Below are positions 12,273-23,044 of a stretch of 64,000 nucleotides of DNA, piece after piece (positions within the stretch are counted from its first letter, which is position 1; the number at the start of each line of letters is the position of its first letter). The translations under genes were made by a program, and so were the position numbers. This DNA comes from Leuctra nigra (Eukaryota; Arthropoda; Insecta; Plecoptera; Leuctridae): positions 13,882,309-13,946,308 of the forward strand of contig OW203766.1 of the NCBI GenBank assembly GCA_934045905.1, given 5' to 3'. Below the pieces are notes generated by a model. The model saw only the letters and a program-made list of their open reading frames with translations. It was not told the DNA's origin and searched no databases.

Positions 12273-13801
12273 ACTAGGAAAACGCTCTGGGTAACGCGTT
12301 GATGAGCGAGCACGGATACGCGCAACACCTCGAACCGAAATTCTGTCTATTGAAAATGCAGTGTTGTCAAAGTTACTTTTAAAATGTAGCAGTGTTACAG
12401 TTACAGTTACTTGCTCAAAATTCTAACAGTGTTACAGCTACAGTTACAGGGGTTTCAAAAGTAACACCGATACAGTTACTTTTCGAGCGAAAAGTATCAG
12501 TGTTAAGTTACAGTTACTTTCATATTGACAGCAGTTACTTTCACAGTTACTTTCAATTTGGAAGCATTTTTCCTTGATTTTTTTTACATTTGAAGGGATT
12601 GAATTACGTTGTGATTGATAACTGACGATAATGAACAGGGCTGGCAGGACAAGAAAAAAGTCCAGTCCAGCGGCTTTCTTGAATTTTTTTGTCATTTTAT
12701 GCCTTCTAGATGGTTGATTTTTACCATTTTCTAAGGAATCAGACATTTAACATTATTCAATGGTGGATTAAATGTAACATGCTACATTTCAATAAAGTTA
12801 CTCAAAATTGTAACGGGATAAAAGTTACAGTTACAATTTTCAATAATGAAAGTAACTGAATACAATTACAATTACTTTATTTTTAAAGTAACATGTTACA
12901 GTTACTTTTACTTGAAAAAAGTAGCATGTTACCAGTAACATGTTACTTTGTATCATGTTACTTTACAACACTGTGAAAATGTTATTAAAAGCAAAGCAAA
13001 TAATTCTTGAGTTTCGTCACTGACTTGTATGAAAATCTTAAAAAATTCCAAAATAACCATGCAAAGTTTTAAGCTGATCGATTGAACCTATATGATTGAA
13101 CGGTTCCGTGTTAATTTTCATAAATCACAGATCTCCTTCAATAAATATACCTGGGACCACTCATATGATATTAGTGTGTGTACACAATATCAGATCGATC
13201 TGTTGATTATTAGTGTCATGCGTTTGAAAGTTTCTGTCCTAACTACCTTGGAACATTGGAACTGAGGCGTCAATGTCGCCGTGATCCATAGCAACAAGCA
13301 ATATGTCTGTAAAATGTCAATAACTTTTGGATTTAAACACAGATCTGTCTGAAAATTGTCAAAAACACAGATAATGTTGGTCCCAATGACCATGCAAAGT
13401 TTTAAGTTGATCGGTGAAACGGTTCTAGTTAACATTTAAAAAATAACAGTAAAGATGGTTTTAAATTTTAACCAATCAGAGGATTTGGCTGAAACTTTGT
13501 ATGATTGGGTAAAATGTTAGTGGTAATGACTTGTCAAAATTTCAAATTGATCAAAACAACCAATCAAAAGATAATTTTTTTAAAATTTGAACCAATCAAT
13601 GGATTTTTTAAAAATTGGGGTCTGCAACAATCGGAAATGTTACGTACATGTGTGCAAAATTTCAGCTCGATCGAAGAAAAGCTCTGACCTGTATATCGTC
13701 AGGCACAGAAAAAAAAATAAACAAAAACAAAAACAAAAAAAAAACAAAAAACAGAGGTCCGTGCCAAAAAAGCCAAAAGGAGACGCTCGCTTCGCTCGCT
13801 C
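12273..13801 (+). mobile_element. Repeat family A, copy 2, inserted in the array
   Basis: Starts ACTAGGAAAACGCTCTGGGTAACGCG and ends GACGCTCGCTTCGCTCGCTC. It is flanked by AATAA on both sides (12268-12272 and 13802-13806), a possible 5-bp target duplication in low-complexity DNA. Inside are several diverged copies of a phrase around ACCATGCAAAGTTTTAAG (near 13060 and 13390; related ones near 13535 and 13657). Without the nested hAT element the copy is ~0.9 kb. It encodes no recognisable transposase, so it is presumably non-autonomous. Confidence 0.8.
12359..12973. mobile_element. Non-autonomous hAT-type element (TSD TGAAAATG)
   Basis: Terminal inverted repeats begin CAGTGTTGT at each end and run on into GTTACTTT/AAAGTAAC-rich sequence. 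The element is flanked by a perfect 8-bp duplication TGAAAATG at 12351-12358 and 12974-12981. An 8-bp duplication with CA..TG ends is the hAT signature. The interior is made of GTTACAGTTAC-type repeats, with no transposase frame. It lies inside family A copy 2. Confidence 0.9.
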
Positions 13802-14213
13802 AATAACCCCAATAAGGTAGTGTAATATGGTAAATTAATAACCCCAAGAAGTGTAATATGGTGAATTAATAACCAGAAGAAGTGTAATATGGTGAATTAA
13901 TAACCCCAAAGCAGTGTAATATGGGAATTAATAACCCCAAGAAGTGTAATATGGTGAATTGATAACCCCAAAGAAGTGTAATATGGTGAATTAATAACCC
14001 CAAAGCAGTGTAATATGGTGAATTAATAACCCCAAGAAGTGTAATATGGTGAATTGATAGCCCCAAAGAAGTGTAATATGGTGAATTAATAACCCCAAGA
14101 AGCGTAATATGGTGAATAGGCAGTGAAATGTAGTGAATTAATAACCCCAAGAAGTGTAATATGGTGTAACAATAACCCGAGGTGGTGTAACATGATGTAA
14201 TAATAACCCCAAG
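13802..14213. repeat. 31-bp tandem array, right half, ~13 units
   Basis: Unit of 31 bp: GTGTAATATGGTGAATTAAT followed by AACCCCAAGAA. The copies are well conserved, with a few shortened ones. The minus-strand 140-codon frame at 13866-14288 comes from this periodicity. Confidence 0.95.
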
Positions 14214-14440
14214 GTCTGTGAATGGAACGCCGAGATGGAGATGGTCATCCTTTCGCTTCTCATCATGGCTGGTCGGATGCCGGCTCAATTAATCCCCCTG
14301 ATTGAGGCTGTGCTGGACCCGGGAGGGGGAGGGGGGATGGGTAACACGGTGAACGCAGTGGGTGGGGCGCACAACTCACTCCCCCTCCCTCCCCCTCCTC
14401 CCGCGCAGGTGAGGAGGTGATAACAAGGCCGAGCATTCAC
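14214..14440 (+). other. G/C-rich island with a possible exon
   Basis: A plus frame is open from 14196 and reads MAGRMPAQLIPLIEAVLD, then glycine- and proline-rich, up to CAG/GTGAGG at 14407-14415, which could be a donor. The same CAG also follows a long pyrimidine tract, so it could equally be an acceptor. I do not recognise the peptide. The frame starts directly at the edge of a tandem array, so coding status is doubtful. Confidence 0.2.
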
Positions 14441-14444
14441 AGCG

Positions 14445-15730
14445 CATCCAAAACATCAGACTCACACAATATCTTGACAAAACTCGTCAAAAATTATATT
14501 TATTTGCTAGATTTTTATTTCTCATGTCTCTTGTCACATTCTGAAAATCTTATATATTGACATTGTATATAAAATTAAGAAATATTAAATTTTTTGGAAA
14601 AGTATAATAAAGTTTCTATACTTGATAATAAACATTTAGTGCAAGTAAAAAAATAATGCCCTGAAGATATTCTTGTAATGCAATAAGTAAAAATAACTAC
14701 CTGATTGTCTGAATAATTTTAAAAATTAAATATTTTACACTGATTCTTCACCAAGTGTATTTTTACTAAGATGTTTTATTTATTTTTACTAAAATTTATG
14801 AGGGGCACAGCAGTTTCTATTAACAATAGGCTACGAAATTTCCATTGTATTCTCTAATAAAAATACATTTTCTTTGCATTTTGAAAACTCTGCTTTGTCT
14901 TTGCTGCGGCGTTGTGCCCGGGCGCGTCAGAATGCCCGACGGGCACACATCTTCCGACTCGTGGGAACAACTCGGGCAGTTCGGGCTGTCTGGGCAGAGC
15001 CCACACTTGTTGCACAAACAAACCGCAGTTAAATATACACAGACATATTACTAGCACCTTAGTCGGAGTCGACGCAGGACCGGATGGGAACCAAATAGTT
15101 GAGAACACCGATTACAATGTAATGCATCTTTTACACCCCGCAGACCTTTAGACGGGGGCGGGAGGGGGGGGGGGGTTGAGTGATAGTTTAACAGTGCGGG
15201 TTGTCTTATTATAAATGACTAGGTATTTAATTAGAATCTCTTATATTCAAAAAAGGATTCGGATATTTTTGATAATATGGTGCATGATTGAGGGGGGGGG
15301 GGGGGGCGTAAGGGTAGAAAAAGGATTTTCCGTTTAAAAAATTGGTATTTAGAAAAATAATATAAATATTATGATATATGCGTGAAATTTGTGTCACTAC
15401 TTGTTTGTAACAAATTGAATTGAAAGTTGGGATAATGAATTCCTAATATTAATTTCGTTTGCTGATTAGTGGTGTCTCTAAGGAATATTTGAGAACGATT
15501 CATTTTTCAGCTTTCCAAATAGAGTTCGTTCGTGGCTCGCGAAAAATTGCCTCTTTTTGTTGTAATTTTGAAGGAGAAATTACCACGACATGTCAATCCT
15601 ATTTTTCTGGATTCTACACTTGTCTATTATACATGAATTCTGCTGCATAACTTAGGGAATTTTTTTATATTACATAGGTATTTTGTAGCATCGGGCCTTA
15701 GCTATCACCTGAATACGTCCTGAAACCAAT
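14445..15730. other. Intergenic with GC patch and G-runs
   Basis: A GC-rich patch at 14905-15020 (inverted words GTGCCCG/CGGGCAC) has overlapping short frames on both strands, none recognised. Long G-runs lie at 15155-15176 and 15292-15306. In this window such runs often sit just inside hAT-type ends, but I cannot define element termini here. Confidence 0.45.
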
Positions 15731-16160
15731 CGAATGGGGAAAGATATGTAAATTCTTCGACAAGTTGGATAAATGAACCATGGACAATTGTATGAATGAA
15801 TTGTAAATATGGGTTAATTCATGGACAAGATAAATAAATGGATACATTCTTGAACAAGCTAATATGTGTGAATCAATGAACAAGAGATGAACTATGTGAA
15901 TATGGGTAAATTCTTGGACAAGCTAGAATAATTATGAATGAGGGGAAAATCTTGGACAAGCTGGGATGGGTTTATCACGTACTAGTGAGTTAATTCATTG
16001 TGAAGATGGGTAAATCTTCAACAATCTGTATGGGTGAAAATCTTAAATTGGGTGAATTCTAGGACAAGCTAAATGAGTGAATCATGAACAAGAGTGATGA
16101 ATTCATTCTGAAGATGAGTAAACCTTCAATACTCTCTAAGGTATTGGTGAATCACTCCAA
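15730..16160. repeat. Degenerate tandem repeat (GGACAAGCT type)
   Basis: Diverged units of roughly 30-45 bp around ATGGGTAAATTCTTGGACAAG recur near 15755, 15810, 15855, 15905, 15950, 16010, 16055 and 16120. No coding potential is seen. Confidence 0.7.
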
Positions 16161-16780
16161 CCCTGGTGAATTCTTCACCACAACTCCATGGTCCACGGAC
16201 AAGCTACTGTCCTCGACCTCCGACCACCGCTCAATCGAGCCATCGTTATGTCGGACATGACTGCTATTAATTGCCTACTGGAGTCCAGAGGTGCTGGCGA
16301 ACATTCCTCCAGCAGAGATTGATCCATAAGACTCCAGCACAGAGCGCATGCGCATTGCGGCACACTACAAGGAGAGACGACGAGTCGACGAAGAAAAAAA
16401 ACCGGTATATTGAGAGTTACCTTTTCAAACTTTGATGCAGCTCCATACCTTTCGTTAAACTATCATCTTATTATAGTTTATAGATCCGGTGTTGAGGATG
16501 ATTAGAAAGGATGATTGGTCCGGGACGTCCGAGCGATCATGACGAGCGGGTGTTCCTCGAGTGAGGTTCACGTTTGATGGGATAGTTTTTTTCTCTTCGT
16601 GTTTTATCTGCGAGGAGGCATTGAATAAAGTTTAATCACGGGCTGGGGAGGGGAGGCTGTGCAAGTTGATTCAGGAATTGGTCAGGAATTTTGTGAAATT
16701 ATGCCGACATTAATCGAGTGCGGTGTGTTTGATGGCCGGTTGGTTGATATCTGGATAGTTCCAATAAAGACTCTTTTAGT
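16160..16780. other. Intergenic, no gene recognised
   Basis: Moderate GC. The NRF-1-like word GCGCATGCGCA lies at 16347-16357. The minus frame 16175-16363 has no recognisable motif. Confidence 0.4.
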
Positions 16781-16784
16781 TGTC

Positions 16785-16998
16785 TCTTGTACAAATGATA
16801 GGTTGTTTAGCGACTGGGATGATTGTTACTGAGGATGATGGTGATGAAAGGAGGAGGGTGATGGGTGGAAAGAGGAGGTCGTCAAACATTTGCCTCTGGA
16901 TTCGAGAATACCCTGAGGAAGTCGGTCGTGGGAATCGAACCCGGGTTTTTGGTTTGAATTGAGAGTCGAATGAGCTGCAGCCTGAGCTACTTTCTCTA
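16785..16998 (-). mobile_element. SINE copy with intact Pol III boxes
   Basis: On the minus strand a tRNA-like head carries TAGCTCAGGCTG (A box) and a perfect B box GGTTCGATTCC (16931-16941). The family body (CAGAGGCAAATG, CCTCCTCTTTCCACCC) and an ATCATC-rich stretch follow. The 3' terminal GCGTTAAACA motif is missing. Confidence 0.8.
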
Positions 16999-17039
16999 AA
17001 GCATCTAAATACAATAATAGTAATTCTGCACAAGGGATT

Positions 17040-17200
17040 ACCCCTTAATCTATTTATTTATTTATTTATTTAATTATTTAATTATTTATTAGTTTACATC
17101 TTATTTGTATTTTTTTTCACTTTTTTTTTAAATTTATTTATTACACACGTCGTCGTATTTATTTATTCATTCCTTCAATCATTATTTATTTACCTTTACT
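17040..17200. repeat. ATTT-rich low-complexity tract
   Basis: Imperfect (TTTA)n repeats from 17050 to about 17090, then T-rich sequence. Confidence 0.8.
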
Positions 17201-17589
17201 GCGTTATATAACGGGGATGTACAGCTTAATTTTTAAGAAAATACATTAATTCACTCTCTGTTCTTTCAGTCTGATCAAGTTTCTATATTCACGAATTTTC
17301 TGGTGATTTTTTTGCAGCCAAATTAGACATTATGTATTCGGTTGCAACCTCCATCGATCTGGCCATAAGATAAATCAAGATTTGGTACAGTTTTTTGTGT
17401 CAATAATTTGATAATGACGTCATGCAACATCCGGCAAATGATCGGGTAATTATTTCTCTGTGTGGTTCGACTTCGAGTAGGCATACAAGTAGCTAGCGGC
17501 AGTGCAGCGGAGTCGGTGTCTAGTGTCTGGCCCCTTTCCCTGCAGCCCACAAGTACTTGACGTCACGAACACGTTCCACACAGCCGTCG

Positions 17590-18480
17590 TCTGTCTGCCA
17601 ATGACGAAATCACACGATACATGCCGATACATGACGATACTTGCCGATAAGTGCCGATACATGGCGATACTTGCCGATACTTGCCGGTACTTGTCGATAC
17701 TTGTCGATACTTGTCGATACTCGATACTTGCCGGTACTTGTCGATACTTAATGGTACTTAATTTACTTGCAGATACTTGTAGATACTTTTGTCAGTACCT
17801 TTTTGACACTTGCAGATACTTGAGGGTACTTGCCTATACATGCCGATACTTAATTTACTTGCAGATACTTGCTGATACTTGAGAGTACTCACAGATATTT
17901 GAGGGTATTTACAGATACTTGAGGGTACTTTAGAAACTTGAGGGTACTTGCAGATACTTGAGGGTACTTGAGCGCACTTTGAGACACTTTCAGATACTTG
18001 AGTACTTGCCTTGCCGATACTTGACGATATTTGCAGATATTGACAGATTCCTTCAGTTCCAGATACTTGCACTAGTTGACGATTTATGAAGATACTTATT
18101 ACTTAGCATACTTGACAATACTGTATTTACTATACTACACAAAACAATGACAATACTCGCATATACTTGCAGATACTTGCAAATATGTGCCGATACGGGC
18201 AGATACTTTTAAATACTTGCAGATTTTTGCAGATACTCGAAAATATTACATCCTACTTACAGATTCTTATATTTCCTGCTATTTGCAGATACTAATGGGA
18301 CACTGTAGACACGAACTTTGAGTCAGTTTCATACTTGCATTGTTGTCAATTTTTGCAGAGTTTTTACTCGACCATAAAACTTGTATACAGATACGTTTAC
18401 AAAATACTTACAGATACTTAAAGATAATTCCAGATACCTGACAAAGTTGACGATGTTTGCATATTCTTACACATACTTTA
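17590..18480. repeat. 10-bp minisatellite, CTTGCCGATA type
   Basis: Clear 10-bp period at 17620-17750 (CTTGCCGATA, CTTGTCGATA, CTTGCCGGTA). It decays rightwards into ACTTGCAGAT variants with irregular spacing to ~18480. The plus frame 17502-17882 (DTCRYL repeats) and minus frame 17758-18072 are artefacts. Confidence 0.9.
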
Positions 18481-18489
18481 CAATTGGTG

Positions 18490-19415
18490 GAGGTGCCGGG
18501 TCGTGCTTTGAAAACAAGTCAAACCTTGGCCGGGATCCATGTATTCAGGGCAGGCCTTAAAACATTCTTTTTAACGTCTCCATAATAATCCCACACCACA
18601 CGCGGCAATAATTAGTCCAGTAACCTGTTGCAATGTTGGCTGTAACTTGTGCATGAGTGCATTTGATGACTTGACTGCACACTGACAGAATGTCAGTTCA
18701 CTAAGCACTTAGTTCAACTTCCAAGATGGTGGCAGGAGACAGATTGGGTTACAAAATTCAAGGTCATTATTCCGAAGTCACTGTGTGAGGGTGTATTGAC
18801 CGTTATGGTATTTTTAGCATAATTCCAGTGTTGGTTCTCAAAATTATACAATCAGTTCAGCAAAAAAAACAAAAATAAAGGGGTGGATGTAAAATCACTT
18901 TATTGTTTGAAGAAGAACGGGAAAAACCAGAAGCAATTCCTATTCAAATAGCAGGCGGATTCTGGTTTCAATACAGATTTTGAGAGACAATACATTTTTT
19001 CTTGCACTTGGGACTGTATAAGATGGCGAAATAAAAAATGATTATGTATCAAACTCAAAAATATTTTTTTCTAGAGATGGCAGGTTTTACTAAAAAAAAA
19101 GATAATAGAAAAATCGAACGAAAGAAAAATACTGAATAAAATAATTATCAAAAACTGTGATAAAATATAATATGTGTGATATTATGTATCTTCTTTGTCT
19201 CTTAAAATATTAATCAAAGTATAATAATTCCTTTTGAGAATTAAAAAATAATAAAAGTTCCTAAATCACATCAAAATCTCACAAAATATACAAAATTCAG
19301 TAACAACACAAATCAAGTTTATTATTATATTTTCAATACTTTATTCAACAAAAAAGCTAGCTATAACCATCTAAAATAAGAAACATTTATAATATAACAA
19401 ATTCAGTAAACAAAA
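18490..19415. other. Intergenic, no gene seen
   Basis: Unique-looking AT-rich DNA. AAGATGGTGGC at 18723-18733 resembles a YY1/Pho site. Nothing else is supported. Confidence 0.5.
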
Positions 19416-19420
19416 AGATC

Positions 19421-19493
19421 CGCCCGAGCAGGGGCTCGAACCCTGGACCCTTAGGTTAAAAGCCTAATGCTCTACCGACTGAGCTACCCGGGC
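19421..19493 (-). tRNA. tRNA-Lys-TTT: tRNA-Lys (anticodon TTT), copy 1
   Basis: Minus-strand 73-nt cloverleaf. The acceptor stem is GCCCGGG/CTCGGGC with one G-U pair and discriminator G. The D stem is GCTC/GAGC. The anticodon stem is TTAGG/CCTAA with loop CTTTTAA, giving anticodon TTT at 19458-19460. The T stem is CAGGG/CCCTG with loop TTCGAGC. A box TAGCTCAGTCGG and B box GGTTCGAGCCC are intact, and the 3' side runs into TTTTT, a Pol III terminator. There is no intron. It supplies lysine for AAA/AAG codons. An identical copy is at 56354-56426. Confidence 0.97.
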
Positions 19494-19689
19494 ATTGTGC
19501 CTCTAAGTTGTACGATGCGATTAACACTATCGAAATGAGTCGATATTACAATTCCAGGAACTCTGCAACTACAATAGATGATGTATGACGTATGCGATAT
19601 GTTTTATCACGACTCAGTTTTATCTTCTGTGGAGTTAACAGATTGTGTGATGTCACTGATAGTGGTTATTATATTCGACGATTTAATGT

Positions 19690-19830
19690 AAAATTCATTT
19701 GGATCTGCATTCCGGAATCCCAGGTTCGACACCCTTGACGTTCTCTGACTGAGGTTTATCGTGAGGTTTCACTCAGTCGAAACGCCACTACCTCCTCCTT
19801 CCAACTTCACGAAAACTATCTTAAGCCAGG
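19690..19830 (+). mobile_element. SINE copy, degraded
   Basis: CCCAGGTTCGACACCC (weak B box) is followed by TGACTGAGGTTTATCGTGAGG, CACTCAGTCG and CTCCTCCTTCC, the order seen in the SINE family body. Head and tail are eroded. Confidence 0.5.
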
Positions 19831-20127
19831 GGCAGGTAAAATTTGAGAATGTACAAAACAGGTTGATTTTCCATAATGCATTGAAGTGAAGAGAGAAATA
19901 ATTGAGAAATCTGCACCTGCGCATTCATCAGATGAAAGTAATTATTTTGACAGCGGTGTTTCAAACAAGAAACTAAAGTCCTGTTTTTGTTGATAATGAA
20001 GGGTCAGAGTACAGGGAAAGAAAGATACAAGTCCATTTGATACAATTTGATGACAAACGAGTCTGAAAGTGGAAGTCATGCTTATTTCTGCATTGACAAT
20101 ATTTCGATCAAACCAATATAATTGAGC

Positions 20128-20700
20128 CAGCGACTCCTTTGGACTCCTTTGACACGGACCTATGATTTTTTTGATTTTTTTTGTCCGCTATACCTGGAGC
20201 TATAGAAGCCGCACCGTTTCACCGATCGACCTGAAATTTTGCACACATGTAAAGACCATTCCGTTTGCAGACCATAATTTTGTTGAAATCCGTTCATTGG
20301 TTAAAATTTAAATACATACATATCTATACTCATAGGTTGAAAGATGAAAATGGTCTTCGATAATCTGTTCAAACTCAAATTTTGCATGGTCATTTAGACC
20401 AACATTGTCTCTTATTTTATACATTTTCAGCCCAATCAGTCAAGAACGTATGATCTTATTGAAATTTTCCACTGAAACTGAATCTGATTTGCTTGACGTT
20501 CCACTTTCCAGAGTGTTTAGATGCTATTTTCAAGTTTCGATGAAAAGCAAATACCTTTATGTTGATTGAGTGAATCATATTTCAATTCAATATGGATGTA
20601 TATATATCTTCTGTGCGTTTGGTACGGAATTCCGGTTCGACAATTTGCACGTACCGGTGCTCGCTCATCAACGCGTTACACTGATCGTTTTGTTTGTATA
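20128..20700 (-). mobile_element. Repeat family A, copy 3
   Basis: The minus-strand start is at ~20700 (AAACGATCAGTGTAACGCGTTGATGAGCGAGCACCGG). The far end, CCAGCGACTCCTTTGG...TTTGACACGGACC, is the reverse complement of the far end of copy 2 (GGTCCGTGCC...CCAAAAGGAGACGC). At ~570 bp this looks like a near-complete short copy. Confidence 0.75.
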
Positions 20701-20802
20701 TTCTATCATCAGTTCTATCTAATTTTCTTTAAAACATGAACTTGTGTCGTTATTCCCCTTGAACCCTCCATGTGTGCTTGTTGGCCACTATGACCCTATG
20801 AT

Positions 20803-21332
20803 CAGTGTTGAATTCAGACATTTTTCTCGGGATGTTGGTGTTTCGGGGGGGAGGGGGGGGGGTAGAGTTAATTTATGAATATGCTTGTAGTTGTACAAAG
20901 CACAAAGCAATTATTATACGTTATATATTTTGAAAAGTCACAGTGGAAAACAGGGGGTTAGGGGGCATAGCCCCCGAGAAAATTTTTGATCAAGGTCATT
21001 CGTTTAGGTACAATTTTGAATCACAGTGTATAGTTTTTTGGGGGAATTATAAATTGCAAAATATCCAAAAAATGTTCTAAGAGATTTAAGAATAGGTAAA
21101 TTTATTGAACTTATCAGGATATACAATATGTCCGGGGCGCATAGCCCCGGAAATTTTTTGGAATTTTAACTCAATTCTAACCGTTTTGGAAGGATGATCC
21201 GTCTATTTTTACGTGTTTTTTTCACATATTATTTTGAAAGTTTTTTGAATAGGTATTTGTGCCGGGAGGGGCACATGCATACCTCGGGGGGGGCAGTGCC
21301 CCCCCCCCGAGGTATGCCTGGATTCAACACTG
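20803..21332. mobile_element. Non-autonomous hAT-type element (TSD CCTATGAT)
   Basis: Ends are CAGTGTTGAATTCAGACA and its inverted partner CAGTGTTGAATCCAGGCATA. A perfect 8-bp duplication CCTATGAT lies at 795-802 and 333-340 of the flanks (20795-20802, 21333-21340). The core holds GC hairpins GGGGGCATAGCCCCC (~20963) and CCGGGGCGCATAGCCCCGG (~21132), each followed by A/T runs. About 330 bp of the core is shared with the element at 53922-54379. No transposase. Confidence 0.92.
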
Positions 21333-21340
21333 CCTATGAT

Positions 21341-21558
21341 GCGTCGAGTAACTGCAACACTTGATGCAAGTCGCTCTCAGGTTGCAACAGGCGGCAGCGG
21401 CAGGTTTGTGCACCGAGACAAGCAGAATCTATTAGACAAGTCAGTACTGTTCTCCACAGAGTCGTTACACGCGGTACAGTCTGACAGCGAAACAAAACGA
21501 CATCCACTGATTCACCATCCAGATGCACACGTCACGTTCTCTTCATGGTGGGAGGAGG
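21341..21558. other. Host sequence between two hAT insertions
   Basis: A moderately GC-rich 218-bp segment with frames on both strands (plus 21336-21578, minus 21334-21528). The plus frame begins in the target duplication. No recognised domain. Confidence 0.3.
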
Positions 21559-21566
21559 GGGTAAAC

Positions 21567-21859
21567 CTAGGCGTGTAGGAACTACATTTTCAAGGGCGGG
21601 GAATAATATTGTAAAAGAACTTGAGCTGGAGATACTAGTGTCTACGAAAACCATGGGGGTCTGGGGGGAGGGACCCCCAGAGAAATGCGGGTCCGGGGCA
21701 CACAGCCCCGGAAAAAATTTGAATTTCATGCATGAATTTGGTGCAATTTTACGCGATTTTAACACTTTTTAAGATTTTTTTTTCATCTTGACATATGATA
21801 TAAATGTACAAGAACATAGGGAGGGGAATGGAATCAGGGGGGACCTTCCTACGCGCCTG
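21567..21859. mobile_element. Non-autonomous hAT-type element (TSD GGGTAAAC)
   Basis: Left end CTAGGCGTGTAGGAACTAC, right end TTCCTACGCGCCTG. The 8-bp duplication GGGTAAAC is at 21559-21566 and 21860-21867. It belongs to the CAGGCGCGTAGGAAC family, with further members at 58805 and 62428. The core has the hairpin CCGGGGCACACAGCCCCGG followed by AAAAAATTTG. Confidence 0.88.
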
Positions 21860-22039
21860 GGGTAAACCCATCTTCAAACATAATGTGGGCGAAAATGTGA
21901 GAAATATGTATTCAATTTGTATTTTCTTCTTTTCTATTCACCCTAACAAATATAGGAACAAATAAAAATTATGATAATGCGATTTGTATTTTTTTCTTCC
22001 ATCTTCATTTTCTTTCCTTCCTTGCTTCCTTCCTTTTCT

Positions 22040-22215
22040 GCATTTAGACTAAATATATGGATGAATGATTGTTATGATGATCGGCAGATGATTGTGGAGA
22101 ACAGATAATGGTGGACGGTGGGAAGGAGGCGATCGTGGCATATTAGTAGGGAGATCTTCCCATCATTTTTCTCTCGACTGAGTGATGGAAACCACCAAAA
22201 AACCGGTCAGGAAGT
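22040..22215 (-). mobile_element. SINE copy, body
   Basis: GGTGGACGGTGGGAAGGAGGCGATCGTGGC...TTAGTAGGGAGATCTTCCC is the reverse complement of the SINE body, preceded by ATGATGAT-type tail sequence. Confidence 0.75.
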
Positions 22216-22219
22216 ATGG

Positions 22220-22830
22220 CCGCTGAATAAAAAACGGGTCCTCCAATGTGCATTGATTTTAAACATAAATTAAATAGGCGAAAAATTGAATAGATTTTTG
22301 ATATTTGATTATGTTATAATTTGTTTAGCACTGCCTCGAAGAATGAATTGAATTTGGATAAAGATGTTCGCTCAATTGATTCTTCATCGCCGGACCAAGA
22401 CTTGTCGGACCTAATACTCGTCCACGTCATCCACTTGACTTTTCACGCAATACTCATAAAATAAAAATGTCCAACTAGGTCGACGTGCTGAGGCACTAAC
22501 CGACGGCGTGAGTGCATAATTATACATGTTTAAATATGAAAGTAACAGTAATGTAGGTTAGAAGTTAGCACTGACATGAGACCAGGGATCTTGTGACAGA
22601 TTTGCAGTGGTACAGCAGTGGTACAGCAGCTCTTGGGCACAGTGTACTGTTGTACAATAGGAAACTCTCTCTAGTTGTACAATGAAGTAATCGAGTATTT
22701 ATCGAAAACTAATTGAATTGGGTACATTTTAGAGTGGTTTTATAGTTCTATCCTTCTTTGCACTGCCTATGATGTTGTCATTAATTAAATTAGAGACTAA
22801 GTTTACAAAGGTTTATTTTCGAGTGCTCTA
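22220..22830. other. Intergenic, no gene seen
   Basis: AT-rich. A GGTACAGCAGT word is duplicated at 22609-22629. Nothing else supported. Confidence 0.45.
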
Positions 22831-22834
22831 GGTA

Positions 22835-23036
22835 CACTCAATAAATCATAAAATGGTATTTGAGCTAAACGGATTGGCCGCTGATCAGGTTCATTGACAA
22901 TCAATCCTTGTTATAATCATTGAAATCAGAGCTCACAGTTAGATAACGAGTTAGCATAAACTTCGTCGGATGATGCCATCAAATCTTTTTCAGCCAATCC
23001 ATTTCTTTCGAATACCGTTTTATCTTTTGTTGGGTG
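22835..23036 (+). mobile_element. TA-flanked MITE (family M), copy 1
   Basis: Left CACTCAATAAATCATAAAATGG mirrors right CCGTTTTATCTTTTGTTGGGTG. TA precedes the left end, while the right flank is TT. Core phrase GATTGGCCGCTGATCAGGTTC...GACAATCAATCCTTG is shared by six copies in the window. No frame of transposase size, so non-autonomous and Tc1/mariner-like. Confidence 0.8.
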
Positions 23037-23044
23037 TTTACATT

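Noticed and set aside
13866..14288. 140-codon minus frame
   Set aside because: Generated by the 31-bp satellite; its repeats echo the array unit.
17502..18072. 126- and 104-codon frames on opposite strands
   Set aside because: Both run through the 10-bp minisatellite and mirror its period.
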